Positions 1 to 8,939 of a stretch of DNA of 59,558 bases are shown one piece after another (position 1 is the stretch's first letter; the number at the start of each line of letters is the position of its first letter). The stretch covers positions 1-59,558 of the forward strand of contig CALKZS010000005.1 in assembly GCA_938002835.1 (NCBI GenBank), in the 5' to 3' direction. The translations under genes were made by a program, and so were the position numbers. The notes beneath the pieces are model-generated. The model was not told the origin of the DNA. It saw nothing but the letters and a program-made list of their open reading frames with translations, and did no database searches. The stretch is from an uncultured Dokdonia sp. (GTDB taxonomy: Bacteria > Bacteroidota > Bacteroidia > Flavobacteriales > Flavobacteriaceae).

Positions 1-125
1 ATCCACATCAATCACTGAGCAATAAAAGCCCCATAGAACATAAATCAAGATTTGATGAAGAAGTTAACTTCTTCATCAAAGAACAACTAAATAAAAACTA
101 TTTGTCTAATTTTAAGGTGTCCTAA
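1..125 (+). CDS. C-terminal end of an unidentified protein (partial)
   Basis: The third forward frame is open from the window edge to a TAA at 123-125. It encodes 40 residues, ending in a charged stretch FDEEVNFFIKEQLNKNYLSN. No ATG lies in this part, so the gene would start outside the window. It would converge on the small lipoprotein gene on the other strand. I do not recognise the family. The ORF is short, so it could be chance. Confidence 0.4.
   Translation, partial: PHQSLSNKSPIEHKSRFDEEVNFFIKEQLNKNYLSNFKVS
51..80. repeat. 30-bp perfect palindrome
   Basis: Bases 51-80 equal their own reverse complement. The half-site is TTTGATGAAGAAGTT and the centre is GTTAAC. It lies inside the partial ORF at the window start (codons for FDEEVNFFIK), so it may be a coincidence of coding sequence. 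No T-run follows on the + strand, so it is not a classic terminator. Confidence 0.8.
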
Positions 126-176
126 AAAAGGGAAGCCTACATATGTTTTAAAATCTTGTATTGAAAATTCTTCAGA

Positions 177-413
177 TCACATTATTAGCTCATATAAAAA
201 CTTTTTGGTTTTATATGACAGGTTAGGATCATTAACTAATCGAGCAAAAGCGTTTGTTTTTTGTTCCTTAGATAAGCTTGTATCATTATATATAGTTTTT
301 GATGCATCACAAATCAATTGTAAGTCTGATTGGGTAATATTTGAAGAACAAGAAGCTATTAGTAGTGCTAGTATAAGTAATTTGCTGTAGTTGATTAATT
401 TTGATGTAATCAT
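177..413 (-). CDS. Small lipoprotein, unknown function
   Basis: 78 codons from the ATG at 413. The N-terminus MITSKLINYSKLLILALLIASC is a lipoprotein signal: a basic start, a hydrophobic core, and a Cys after LIAS that would be lipidated. The mature part is about 55 residues, polar and probably helical, with no recognised domain. A longer reading from an ATG at 467 would overlap the KAS III gene and spoil the signal peptide, so the internal ATG is preferred. It follows the KAS III gene by about 30 bp on the same strand and may be co-transcribed. Confidence 0.65.
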   Translation of the reverse strand: MITSKLINYSKLLILALLIASCSSNITQSDLQLICDASKTIYNDTSLSKEQKTNAFARLVNDPNLSYKTKKFLYELIM

Positions 414-444
414 TATAATAAAAGAATAGGTTTGTCTTAAATGA

Positions 445-1503
445 TTAATATCTATAGGCAATAGCATTAATATTCATACCTGCGCCTACACTAGCAAATA
501 GCACAAGGTCGCCTTTGTTAATTTCGTGATGTTCAATTTTTCCTTGGCGTACAAGATCAAATACTGTAGGAACGGTAGCAACAGAACTATTGCCTAATTT
601 TGCAATACTCATAGGCATAATGTGTTCTGGCATAGGTGAATCGTGTAGTTTGTAAAAACGTTGTACGATGGCTTCATCCATCTTTTCATTGGCTTGATGA
701 ATAAATATTTTCTTTACTTCATCTATCGTGCAACCACTTTTTTCAAGACACGTTTTCATTGCTTGAGGTACTTGGGTCAGTGCAAAATTATAAATTTTGC
801 GTCCATACATTTTAATATACTTTGTTTGCTGTTCTGCATCAGTATTATAAGAAGGACCATTAAATAAGAAGTATGCTTCGTCATATGTAAATGTAGCTGT
901 ATTAAAAGAAAGAATTCCCGCATCACTATGATCTTGCTCTATGACAGTAGCTCCTGCACCATCACTGTATATCATACTATCTCTATCGTGATCGTCTACT
1001 ACTCTAGATAGCATTTCTGTACCAATGACCAAACATTTTTTTGCCATTCCAGCTTTAATGAATGCTTGTGCTTGAATCACACCTTCTATCCAACCTGGAC
1101 ACCCAAAAAGAATATCGTATGCAACACATTGAGGGTTTTGAATGCGTAAATTATGTTTAATACGAGATGCAAGGCTAGGTACAATATCACTATAGTTTGA
1201 TCCTTTTTGTACATCACCATAATTATGTGCGCATATAATATAATCTAAGGTTTCTGAATCTATTCTTGCGTCTTCTATAGCTTTTGTGGCAGCTTTTGTA
1301 CCTAGATCAGATGAGGTCATTTCACTAGGAGCATAACGTCGCTCTTCAATACCAGTAATTGCTTTAAATTTTTCAATGATCACTTCATTTTCAGAATTGA
1401 TAGCAGAGCCATCCATATTTAAAAATTGATGATTTTGAAATGAACTATTTTTAGTAATCACTTCTGGGGTGTAACTGCCTAATCCTGTAATCTTAATTGC
1501 CAT
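445..1503 (-). CDS. 3-oxoacyl-ACP synthase III family protein (FabH-like)
   Basis: A 352-residue thiolase-fold condensing enzyme. The Cys-His-Asn triad of KAS III enzymes is visible: Cys135 in LFGCPGWIEG, His269 in IFIHQANEKMD and Asn305 in KLGNSSVATVP. The family condenses an acyl-CoA starter with malonyl-ACP. Bacteroidetes carry several such homologues, and sequence alone does not show whether this is the housekeeping FabH or a specialised one. The start is placed at MAIKITGLGSYTP (1503). The ATG seven codons upstream adds residues not typical of the family. A TAACTTTG promoter element lies just upstream. Confidence 0.85.
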   Translation of the reverse strand: MAIKITGLGSYTPEVITKNSSFQNHQFLNMDGSAINSENEVIIEKFKAITGIEERRYAPSEMTSSDLGTKAATKAIEDARIDSETLDYIICAHNYGDVQKGSNYSDIVPSLASRIKHNLRIQNPQCVAYDILFGCPGWIEGVIQAQAFIKAGMAKKCLVIGTEMLSRVVDDHDRDSMIYSDGAGATVIEQDHSDAGILSFNTATFTYDEAYFLFNGPSYNTDAEQQTKYIKMYGRKIYNFALTQVPQAMKTCLEKSGCTIDEVKKIFIHQANEKMDEAIVQRFYKLHDSPMPEHIMPMSIAKLGNSSVATVPTVFDLVRQGKIEHHEINKGDLVLFASVGAGMNINAIAYRY

Positions 1504-1525
1504 AAAAGGGTTTGTTCTAAACAAG

Positions 1526-1533
1526 CAAAGTTA
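1526..1533 (-). promoter_or_regulatory. Putative -7 promoter element (TAACTTTG) of the KAS III gene
   Basis: On the minus strand this reads TAACTTTG, a match to the Bacteroidetes -7 consensus TAnnTTTG, 22 bp upstream of the ATG. No clear -33 TTG is seen at the usual distance. Confidence 0.4.
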
Positions 1534-1720
1534 GTAAAACATAATGGCTTTAAATGATATATTGTAGTTATGAGTACTTATTGAATTTAATGAAATAGAT
1601 AATGCTTTTTGATAAAGATATTCTTGTAAAAGAGGCTGTTTTAAGTATTCTTTAACATATTTGCAAAGCATAGCCTTATGTTTTATACATAAGTAAGATA
1701 CTTTATTATTTAAGAATATA

Positions 1721-1750
1721 AAAAAAACCGAGCATTTTACTCGGTTTTTT
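1721..1750 (-). terminator. Intrinsic terminator after gcvP
   Basis: A hairpin with CCGAG/CTCGG at its core and A- and T-runs on either side, 28 bp past the gcvP stop. The flanking A/T runs let it work in both directions. Confidence 0.8.
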
Positions 1751-1777
1751 ATTATAGATTGAAATTTGTCTGCTATA

Positions 1778-4627
1778 TTAAGCTTCCATATACTCTTCTA
1801 TTGGGGCACACGTACAAATGAGATTACGATCTCCGTAAGCATCATCTACACGGCGTACGGTAGGCCAAAATTTGTTGTCGGCTACATATGGTAGTGGATA
1901 GGCTGCACGCTCACGAGAATATGGGAAATCCCAAGTGTCACTAGTTACCATTGCAAGTGTATGTGGCGCATTTTTTAATACGTGATTTGTATTGTCAGAA
2001 GAAACTTCAGCAATTTCTTTACGTATAGATATCATTGCATCACAAAAACGATCTAGCTCTTCCTTGCTCTCGCTCTCTGTAGGTTCTATCATAATAGTTC
2101 CAGCTACTGGAAAAGAAACCGTTGGTGCGTGAAAACCATAATCCATTAATCGCTTTGCGATATCTGTTACTTCAATACCATTTTCTTTAAAAGGACGACA
2201 ATCTATAATCATCTCGTGAGCAGCGCGGCCACGTTCTCCAGTATATAAACATTGATAATGACCGTCAAGACGTTCTTTTATGTAATTTGCATTGAGTATG
2301 GCATATTCTGTAGAGTGTCGTAAGCCTGGTTCTCCTAGCATTGTGATATATGCATAAGAAATTAAACACGCTAGTGCCGATCCCCAAGGCGCAGCACTTA
2401 TTGCTGTAATTGCGTGTTTACCTCCTGTAGTAATTACAGGATTAGTAGGTAAGAAAGGAACAAGTTGGGGTGCTACACATATAGGGCCTACTCCTGGACC
2501 TCCTCCTCCGTGAGGAATAGCAAATGTTTTATGCAAGTTAAGGTGGCATACGTCAGCACCTATAGCTCCTGGATGGGTAAGTGCTACTTGAGCATTCATA
2601 TTTGCGCCATCCATATATACTTGCCCACCATTATCGTGTATGAGTTGTGTGATTTCTTTAATTGCACTTTCATAAACCCCGTGAGTAGAAGGGTAGGTTA
2701 CCATTAATGCGGCAAGATTATCTTTATGCTTTTCTGCTTTCTCGCGTAAGTCTATGAGATCAATATTTCCATTTTCAAGTGCTTTAGTGACTACTACTTT
2801 CATACCCGCCATCACGGCACTTGCAGGGTTTGTTCCGTGTGCAGAAGATGGGATTAAACAGATGTTTCTATGACTATTGCCTCGAGATTCGTGATAAGCA
2901 CGTATGACCATTAGTCCTGCATATTCTCCTTGCGCACCAGAATTAGGCTGTAAAGAAGTGCCTGCAAAACCTGTGATCTCTGTCAATTGGTCTTCTAGTT
3001 TCTTGAGCATTGTTTGATATCCTTGCGCTTGCTCGATAGGTGCAAATGGATGAATATTTCCCCACTGCGGATCAGAAAGTGGTAACATCTCTGATGCGGC
3101 ATTGAGTTTCATTGTACAAGAACCTAGAGAGATCATCGAGTGATTTAAAGATAAATCTTTACGTTCTAACTTTTTGATATAGCGCATCAATTCTGTTTCA
3201 GAATGATAGGCATTAAAAACTGGTAATGTCAAGAAAGAAGTGTCACGAGCCACATTTTGAGGTATGGCATTTCCTTCAATAATTTCTGTAACTTCTATTG
3301 TTTCTTTTGAGTACGCTTTCGCGAAAGCGGATATAATATCATTTACATCTTTAAGTGTTGTTGCTTCGTGTATAGAGATTGCCACAGTCTCTGCATCTGG
3401 ATAGTGGAAATTGATATGTAATTCTTGAGCCGCTTCTGATACTTTTTTTGCATTTACTTTTATTTGAATAGTATCAAAATAGTGCTCATTTACTTGATAT
3501 AACCCTAGTTTTTCAAGTGCATTTGCAACTGTTGCAGCTGTGTTATGTACTTTATTAGCTATGTTTTTTAATCCTTCAGGACCGTGATAGACACCATACA
3601 TTCCTGCCATAACGGCAAGTAATACTTGAGCAGTGCAAATATTTGAAGTGGCTTTATCTCGTTTGATATGTTGCTCACGAGTTTGCAGTGCCATACGAAG
3701 TGCACGTTTGCCATCTGTGTCTTTTGTCACACCGATGATACGTCCTGGAATACTTCTTTTGTATGCTTCTTTTGTGGCAAAATATGCTGCGTGAGGACCT
3801 CCATAACCTAGCGGAATTCCAAAACGTTGTGTGGTTCCTACAACAACATCTACCCCAAACTCTCCTGGAGCTCTAAGCTTGACAAGACTCAATATATCTG
3901 CCGCAACAGCTACTTTAATTCCTGAGGCATTTGCATTTTCTACAAAACCAGCATAGTCAAATACTTGACCTGAAGCACCAGGATATTGTAAAATAGCTCC
4001 AAAAAATTCTGTCGAAAAATCAAAATTTATATGATCACCTACTACGAGTTCTACACCAATAGGAGTTGCTCTTGTTTGTAATAAGGAGAGTGTCTGAGGT
4101 AGTATTTCTTTAGAGACAAAAAATTTATGTATTCCTGCTTTCTTTTGATCACGACTACGTACAGAAAACAGTAAGGCCATTGCTTCTGCTGCTGCTGTTG
4201 CCTCATCAAGTAATGATGCATTTGCTAGTTCCATACCTGTAAGGTCTGTAACCATTGTTTGGTAATTAAGGAGTGCCTCTAGTCTACCTTGAGCAATTTC
4301 TGCTTGATACGGTGTGTAGGCAGTATACCATCCTGGGTTTTCTAGGATGTTGCGTTGTATCACAGCTGGGGTTATTGCTTGATGATATCCTAAACCTATA
4401 TAAGATCTAAATACTTTATTTTGATTTGATAGTGCTGTGATATGCGCGGCAAATTCGTGCTCACTTATCGCTGGATCAAGATCTAATGATTTTTTTAATC
4501 TTATGTTGTCTGGAATAGTCTCATAAATGAGTTGTTCGATTGTTTCTACACCTACAGTTTTAAGCATTCCTTGAAGGTCGCTTTTACGAGGGCCTATATG
4601 GCGTAAGGCAAATGAATCTGTATTCAT
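1778..4627 (-). CDS. gcvP: Glycine dehydrogenase (aminomethyl-transferring), P-protein
   Basis: 949 residues, the full length of the fused single-chain P-protein of the glycine cleavage system. It decarboxylates glycine with PLP and passes the aminomethyl group to lipoyl-GcvH. Both homologous halves are present: N-terminal RHIGP and [20 protein letters not shown], and C-terminal [10 protein letters not shown]. The PLP-binding lysine is Lys700 in [18 protein letters not shown]. The gene is monocistronic, with its own terminator. gcvH lies 38 kb away at 42437, as is common in Flavobacteriia. One copy of the GCTTTCGCGAAAGC palindrome lies in frame at 3314-3329 and encodes AFAKA. Confidence 0.98.
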   Translation of the reverse strand: MNTDSFALRHIGPRKSDLQGMLKTVGVETIEQLIYETIPDNIRLKKSLDLDPAISEHEFAAHITALSNQNKVFRSYIGLGYHQAITPAVIQRNILENPGWYTAYTPYQAEIAQGRLEALLNYQTMVTDLTGMELANASLLDEATAAAEAMALLFSVRSRDQKKAGIHKFFVSKEILPQTLSLLQTRATPIGVELVVGDHINFDFSTEFFGAILQYPGASGQVFDYAGFVENANASGIKVAVAADILSLVKLRAPGEFGVDVVVGTTQRFGIPLGYGGPHAAYFATKEAYKRSIPGRIIGVTKDTDGKRALRMALQTREQHIKRDKATSNICTAQVLLAVMAGMYGVYHGPEGLKNIANKVHNTAATVANALEKLGLYQVNEHYFDTIQIKVNAKKVSEAAQELHINFHYPDAETVAISIHEATTLKDVNDIISAFAKAYSKETIEVTEIIEGNAIPQNVARDTSFLTLPVFNAYHSETELMRYIKKLERKDLSLNHSMISLGSCTMKLNAASEMLPLSDPQWGNIHPFAPIEQAQGYQTMLKKLEDQLTEITGFAGTSLQPNSGAQGEYAGLMVIRAYHESRGNSHRNICLIPSSAHGTNPASAVMAGMKVVVTKALENGNIDLIDLREKAEKHKDNLAALMVTYPSTHGVYESAIKEITQLIHDNGGQVYMDGANMNAQVALTHPGAIGADVCHLNLHKTFAIPHGGGGPGVGPICVAPQLVPFLPTNPVITTGGKHAITAISAAPWGSALACLISYAYITMLGEPGLRHSTEYAILNANYIKERLDGHYQCLYTGERGRAAHEMIIDCRPFKENGIEVTDIAKRLMDYGFHAPTVSFPVAGTIMIEPTESESKEELDRFCDAMISIRKEIAEVSSDNTNHVLKNAPHTLAMVTSDTWDFPYSRERAAYPLPYVADNKFWPTVRRVDDAYGDRNLICTCAPIEEYMEA
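3314..3329. repeat. GCTTTCGCGAAAGC palindrome (in gcvP)
   Basis: Perfect copy extended to 16 bp, CGCTTTCGCGAAAGCG. Read as GCT TTC GCG AAA GCG (AFAKA) in gcvP. Confidence 0.95.
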
Positions 4628-4650
4628 TATAGTGTGTTTTTATAGATACA

Positions 4651-4658
4651 CAAAAATA
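4651..4658 (-). promoter_or_regulatory. Putative -7 element (TATTTTTG) of gcvP
   Basis: Matches TAnnTTTG on the minus strand, 24 bp upstream of the gcvP ATG. No TTG is found at 17-20 bp spacing, so the match is partial. No glycine riboswitch is visible in this short leader. Confidence 0.3.
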
Positions 4659-4743
4659 CAGTATACAAAGTAGTTTTAAACTCTATTTTAACATAGTGCT
4701 ATGTAATGTTTTTAACTAAAATGTGAGTTATTAACAGTTATAG

Positions 4744-4751
4744 TATTTTTG
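4744..4751 (+). promoter_or_regulatory. Putative -7 element (TATTTTTG) upstream of the UbiA-like gene
   Basis: TATTTTTG fits TAnnTTTG. It lies only 4 bp before the ATG at 4756, so the transcript would be nearly leaderless, or the true start codon lies downstream. Confidence 0.25.
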
Positions 4752-4755
4752 TTTA

Positions 4756-5586
4756 ATGAGCTACTTTGAACGTTTTTTTAATTTTTATGTTAATAGTAGT
4801 ATACACGTTAGTTTTTCGGTAGTTGCTCTTGCTCTTGTAACCTATATAGACTTAGACATAACTAGTGATGGTATATTGTTACTTTTTTTGTTTTTTGGGA
4901 GTGTTTCAGGATATAATTTTGTTAAATATGCAGAAGTTGCTGGTTTGCACCATCGTAGTTTGACAAAATCATTAAGAGAAATTCAAATCTTTTCCTTTGC
5001 TTGTGGAGTGGGATTTTTGTTAAGTCTCTTTTGGCTTACTAGAGAAGCATTACTTGGAATGTTTTTTTTAGGTGTATTGACCTTGTTTTATGCAGTACCT
5101 TTTTTTTCGCGAAAGCGAAGTTTAAGATCTATAACAGGACTTAAGGTCTACATCATTGCTTTTGTCTGGGCTGGAGCCACTGTTTTAATACCTGTTGTGC
5201 AAAGTAGTTGTAAAATAACTACAGATGTATGGATTGTATTTTTACAACGCGTGATCTTTATTATAATCTTGATGATACCTTTTGAGATACGTGATTTACA
5301 ATATGATGACAAAAGTCTTAAGACATTACCTCAATTATTAGGAATTGATAGGGTTAAGAAATTAGGGTATTTTTTACTCTTTTTGTACAGTAGTATGTTT
5401 TTTTTAAGAGAAGAAACTTCTGTAATTATTTTTTTAATGCACGTTTTTGTTAGTTTTTTACTGGGTATTTGTATCTATAAATCTAATATGATGAGAAAAC
5501 GTTATTTTACTTCTTTTTGGGTAGAATCAATTCCTATAATTTTTGGGATTATAGCATTAATGTATACTATCATTTTTGAGCATTGA
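4756..5586 (+). CDS. UbiA-like polytopic membrane protein (putative prenyltransferase)
   Basis: 276 residues with about eight hydrophobic segments. The segment IPFEIRDLQYDDKSLKTLPQLLG matches the second Asp-rich region of UbiA prenyltransferases (DxxxD followed by KTLPxxLG). The first Asp-rich motif is not intact: YNFVKYAE stands where NDxxD is expected. It may be a Bacteroidetes UbiA-like subfamily with altered or no prenyltransferase activity. It is divergent from gcvP, and its 3' end overlaps the convergent small gene by 17 bp. A palindrome variant at 5105-5116 encodes SRKR. Confidence 0.65.
   Translation: MSYFERFFNFYVNSSIHVSFSVVALALVTYIDLDITSDGILLLFLFFGSVSGYNFVKYAEVAGLHHRSLTKSLREIQIFSFACGVGFLLSLFWLTREALLGMFFLGVLTLFYAVPFFSRKRSLRSITGLKVYIIAFVWAGATVLIPVVQSSCKITTDVWIVFLQRVIFIIILMIPFEIRDLQYDDKSLKTLPQLLGIDRVKKLGYFLLFLYSSMFFLREETSVIIFLMHVFVSFLLGICIYKSNMMRKRYFTSFWVESIPIIFGIIALMYTIIFEH
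5105..5116. repeat. Partial palindrome copy (TTTCGCGAAAGC)
   Basis: Lacks the left GC of the 14-mer. It lies in the coding sequence of the UbiA-like gene. Confidence 0.6.
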
Positions 5587-5821
5587 GCTGTTCTTGTAAT
5601 TTTTGTTTAAGAAATTCTTTTTCTGAGGCACTCACATTATGAACTTTTTTACTTTTTAAAGCCTTTGTTAACTTGTTGTTATTTGAAGTATATGACCTAC
5701 ACTCACTACAAACAATTAGATACAGGTTGAGTTTTACTTTTTCCAAGAAAGTAGTTTCTTTATATTGATTTTTGTCGCAGAGCATTTTGCCATTGCTACA
5801 GTCTATTTTAAATAGTCCCAT
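5570..5821 (-). CDS. Small Cys-containing protein, putative anti-sigma factor
   Basis: 83 residues with four Cys (IDCSNG, MLCDK, VCSECRS). The arrangement resembles the short zinc-binding anti-sigma-like proteins often found beside ECF sigma genes in Flavobacteriia. There is no transmembrane segment. It starts 33 bp after the stop of the sigma gene, which suggests co-transcription. Its role as a sigma partner is inferred from context. The 3' end overlaps the convergent UbiA-like gene by 17 bp. Confidence 0.6.
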   Translation of the reverse strand: MGLFKIDCSNGKMLCDKNQYKETTFLEKVKLNLYLIVCSECRSYTSNNNKLTKALKSKKVHNVSASEKEFLKQKLQEQLNAQK

Positions 5822-5854
5822 TTATTCTTTATTTTTCTTTTTTGCTAATTAATT

Positions 5855-6406
5855 TTAAATCCAAGTTTTCTCCATACAGCCCGCCATAGCTGTTCGGGCA
5901 CGATGGATAATCACCCAGAAGTTAGACGGCGTAATGTCAAATTCATTACAAATTGCTTCGGTGTCAAAATTGTCAATAGTTTTCATTCTAAAGATTTTTG
6001 CTTGCTTCTGAGGAAGCTTGTCTAAACAATTATAAATAGCCTCTCCTAACTCTTCATTTTGAATGCTGTCTTCTGCTGTTTTATCAAAAGGATCTGCAAC
6101 ACGTTCTTCTAACCAATCTCCTTCGCTCTCATCGTCTTTGTAGTTGATATGAACCTCGGCCTTTCCTTTTTTAGAGTTGCTTTTGCGATAATGGTCTATA
6201 ATTTTTCGTTTTAATATAGAGATGAGCCAAGTGCGTTCTGTAGCTTCTCCTTTAAAATTTTTCATAGATTTTAATCCCGCAAGAAAGGTTTCAGATATTA
6301 GGTCTTGAGCAACCTCTCGATCGTTAACTCGAGCAATAGTAAAATTAAATAGATAGTCAGAATACTGATCTACCCATTTTGTTGGATCAATTTGGTTATT
6401 AGACAT
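5855..6406 (-). CDS. ECF-type RNA polymerase sigma factor
   Basis: 183 residues. Region 2 spans roughly residues 12-80 (YLFNFTIARVNDREVAQDLISETFL, then the typical WLISILKRKIIDHYRK). Region 4 spans roughly 120-178 and has a helix-turn-helix (LPQKQAKIFRMK... NEFDITPSNFWVIIHRAR). The linker is acidic. It would direct RNA polymerase to a small stress or envelope regulon. The adjacent small Cys protein may control it. No target promoter motif could be deduced. Confidence 0.9.
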   Translation of the reverse strand: MSNNQIDPTKWVDQYSDYLFNFTIARVNDREVAQDLISETFLAGLKSMKNFKGEATERTWLISILKRKIIDHYRKSNSKKGKAEVHINYKDDESEGDWLEERVADPFDKTAEDSIQNEELGEAIYNCLDKLPQKQAKIFRMKTIDNFDTEAICNEFDITPSNFWVIIHRARTAMAGCMEKTWI

Positions 6407-6581
6407 AAGAACTTTGTCGTTTTTTTTTTCAAAAATAACACAAATGATAGTAGAAAAGAAATACTATTGAAAAATCGCTTAAACCATATATTTTATGCCT
6501 TTAAGAGATAAATAGGTGTATTGAGTATTTGTTGTTTAATGACTAATGTTAAACAAAACAGCAGATTTTGCTTTTTGGAAA

Positions 6582-7043
6582 CTATTTTTCTTCTCTTTCT
6601 AAGAAGACCTTTAAAGCATTGTTTCTTTTAATTAGAAATTTTTTTAAATAATTTTTAATCAATAATTTATCAATTATTCTACCTAGGATTCCATATGGTA
6701 TCATATACGTTAGTATATCTGTTACAATTGTATGATTAGGTTTATTTTGTTTAAAGTAATGGTTGTGTTTAAATTTTTTAAAGTGCCCTTGAGTCATTTC
6801 ATCAATAAATAATGATGGACTTACACATTTTGTGATGAGACTCTCGTGAGTGAGCCATAAACCAAAATGTTTTCCTTTCCATTTTACGGTCTCTCCTAGA
6901 TTAATAATTCCAGAGGTTACACCATCTATTGCTGTCTCTTTTGTTTGAGAAGCAGATTTTTGATGAAAGTCTATATCTCTAGATAGATCAAAGACTTTTT
7001 TAATAGGAGCTTTAATCTCTGTAGTAAGAATAATTGTAGTCAT
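6582..7043 (-). CDS. SRPBCC family protein
   Basis: 153 residues of the START/Bet v1-like hydrophobic-ligand fold. It opens with the typical strand and helix (ILTTEIKAPIKKVFDLSRDIDFHQKS) and ends with a long C-terminal helix (KRNNALKVFLEREE). Its ATG overlaps the stop of the epimerase gene by one base (TAATG), which implies translational coupling. The ligand is unknown. This pairing with a TIGR01777 epimerase is common in Flavobacteriia. Confidence 0.75.
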   Translation of the reverse strand: MTTIILTTEIKAPIKKVFDLSRDIDFHQKSASQTKETAIDGVTSGIINLGETVKWKGKHFGLWLTHESLITKCVSPSLFIDEMTQGHFKKFKHNHYFKQNKPNHTIVTDILTYMIPYGILGRIIDKLLIKNYLKKFLIKRNNALKVFLEREEK

Positions 7044-7951
7044 TACAATAGATTTTCTAATGCATTATTAAGAGTGTTATACTTGAATGTAAAACCTTCT
7101 TGAGTTAATTTTTTTGGAATCACATTCCTGCTTTTTAAAAGCAGCTCTGTCTCTGTTTGCATTATAAATGCTCCTATCTCTAATATAGGTTTAGGAGAAG
7201 GAACTCCCAAAGTGACTTTTAACTTCTTACGCATTAATTTCATAAGATGGTCATTTGTAGTAGGAGTGGGAGAGACAATATTAATAGGGCCTTCAATATT
7301 TTTGTTACAGATAATAAAATCAATACTTTTCAAAAAATCTTCTTCGTGTATCCAGCTAAATTTTTGTTTGCCATCTCCTTGTTTTCCTCCTAATCCCAAT
7401 TTTGTTATTCTCTTTAAAGGCTGTAATGCCCCTCCATTTTTGCCTAGAACAATGGCGGTGCGCAATGCTACTTTACGCATTTGAGGGGTTTTGCTAGAAA
7501 AGAAAGCGTGTTCCCAAGCGGTAGCTACATTTACAGAAAAACCAGATCCTATATCGCCATTTTCTTCGGTCATTTCTTTATCTAGCGAATGTCTGTATAT
7601 CGTTGCGGTAGATGAGTTGAGCCATATTTTTGGTGGGTTTTTGCAAATTGATATAGCCTTTCCTAAAACGGTAGTGCTCTCTACTCGAGAGTTCATAATA
7701 AGATTTTTATTTGCCTCATTATATCTACAATCTACCGAGCGACCTGCCATATTAATGATCACATCTGCATTTTCTATCTCTTTGTACCAGGTGTCTACGT
7801 TTTTTGCATCCCAAATGACCGTTTTTAAATTTTGAATAGAATTTTTATGCTTTCGCGAAAGCGTAACAACCTCTTCAAATTGATCTTTAAAATAATGTGC
7901 AATAGCAGTACCTAAATATCCTGAGCCGCCAGCGATGATAAGTTTTTTCAT
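7043..7951 (-). CDS. TIGR01777 family NAD(P)-dependent epimerase-like protein
   Basis: 302 residues of the extended SDR fold. The N-terminal nucleotide-binding motif is GGSGYLGTAIAHYF. Later come VIINMAGRSVDCRY (typical of this family) and the C-terminal DUF1731-like region (VPSPKPILEIGAFIMQTETELLLKSRNVIPKKL). Its substrate is not known. It sits 5 bp after the methyltransferase gene and is coupled to the SRPBCC gene. An in-frame palindrome at 7849-7862 encodes LSRKH. Confidence 0.88.
   Translation of the reverse strand: MKKLIIAGGSGYLGTAIAHYFKDQFEEVVTLSRKHKNSIQNLKTVIWDAKNVDTWYKEIENADVIINMAGRSVDCRYNEANKNLIMNSRVESTTVLGKAISICKNPPKIWLNSSTATIYRHSLDKEMTEENGDIGSGFSVNVATAWEHAFFSSKTPQMRKVALRTAIVLGKNGGALQPLKRITKLGLGGKQGDGKQKFSWIHEEDFLKSIDFIICNKNIEGPINIVSPTPTTNDHLMKLMRKKLKVTLGVPSPKPILEIGAFIMQTETELLLKSRNVIPKKLTQEGFTFKYNTLNNALENLL
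7849..7862. repeat. GCTTTCGCGAAAGC palindrome (in epimerase gene)
   Basis: Perfect 14-mer. Read as CTT TCG CGA AAG CAT (LSRKH) on the coding strand. Confidence 0.95.
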
Positions 7952-7956
7952 AACGG

Positions 7957-8844
7957 TTATTTTTCGGCAGTGATGATATAATATCCAAAAGCATTTCTAT
8001 GCAATCCAGCGGTAAGCGAATAAAAGGAAGCGATTAAATTATTCCAGCTTTGCTCTCTTACTTTTTTATTTTTAAAAAATTGTTTGATTAAAAATAATGG
8101 AATAGCAAATGGAACGTGCAATACAGAAGGTGCTACTTTGAGCGAAATATCTTCTACAACAACGCTACTAAATCCAATCTCTTTTAGGTTTTTTTCTACC
8201 TGATGAATCACTCCAAGTCCGTCAAGACTCCATTTTTTGCAAAGACCTTCGTAGCTCATTTTACTTCCTAAACATAGTAAGCTAGGATCTTTTTTAAGAA
8301 AAGCATCTGTAATAACAAGTCGTTTTCCAGGTTTTAAAATACGATATGCTTCTTTTAAAGTAGTATAACTGTGACCGCTGTGACAAAAACTTTCCATTGC
8401 AACAGCACCATCTAGTGAATTGCTTTTAAAAGAGGTGTTTTCATAATTTTCTTTTACAATCACACCTTTAGAACCTTTTAATAATTTGTTTCCTTCTTGT
8501 AGTTGAAAGTCAGATAAAGTCACCCCAAGAGTATATAATAAAGGAAGTTGCTTCATTAGAAACCGCATTGTTCCTCCCATACCACAACCTAAATCTCCAA
8601 GAGTTTGTTTGTCATTAGAAAGTTGTAATCTGAGTAGTACTTGACGATTCATCTCATTGAGCATTGTATCTCTATAAAAAGGATTTGATCTACGCATTGA
8701 ATAGTATCCAAAATGCATATTATAATCTTTACTCCAGAAGGTATAATCGTCTGTAGCTTCATCATAAAAATGCTTGATCTCTGCTGTGGTAGCGTTACTA
8801 TGTTCCTTTTGATTGTATGTAATTGTTGAGGTAAGTGTTTTCAT
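7957..8844 (-). CDS. SAM-dependent methyltransferase, class I (sterol/tocopherol-MT-like)
   Basis: 295 residues. SAM-binding motif I is LGDLGCGMGGTMRFL. The later motif LDGAVAMESFCHSGHSYTTLKEAYRILKPGKRLVITD matches the small-molecule C-methyltransferase group that includes gamma-tocopherol and sterol methyltransferases. A C-terminal hydrophobic stretch (VPFAIPLFLIKQFF) suggests a membrane or lipid substrate. With the epimerase and SRPBCC genes it forms a compact operon that may modify a lipid or isoprenoid. The substrate is unknown. Confidence 0.8.
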   Translation of the reverse strand: MKTLTSTITYNQKEHSNATTAEIKHFYDEATDDYTFWSKDYNMHFGYYSMRRSNPFYRDTMLNEMNRQVLLRLQLSNDKQTLGDLGCGMGGTMRFLMKQLPLLYTLGVTLSDFQLQEGNKLLKGSKGVIVKENYENTSFKSNSLDGAVAMESFCHSGHSYTTLKEAYRILKPGKRLVITDAFLKKDPSLLCLGSKMSYEGLCKKWSLDGLGVIHQVEKNLKEIGFSSVVVEDISLKVAPSVLHVPFAIPLFLIKQFFKNKKVREQSWNNLIASFYSLTAGLHRNAFGYYIITAEK

Positions 8845-8850
8845 AATAAA

Positions 8851-8928
8851 CTAGTTTAATAGACCAATGAGGTTATTGATACATAAGAGTGTAAATACTA
8901 CAGCAAATAAGATAAAAAGACTATTCAT
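8851..8928 (-). CDS. 25-residue single-pass membrane mini-protein (putative)
   Basis: An ATG at 8928 opens 25 codons ending in TAG at 8851. It begins MNSLFILFAVVFTLLCINN and is almost entirely hydrophobic, with Asn at both ends, as in a single membrane helix. It fills the gap between two genes of the same strand, leaving 11 bp upstream and 6 bp downstream. That spacing matches the rest of the cluster. It is too short to exclude chance, and no homologue is known to me. Confidence 0.45.
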   Translation of the reverse strand: MNSLFILFAVVFTLLCINNLIGLLN

Positions 8929-8939
8929 AAAATACCCGC

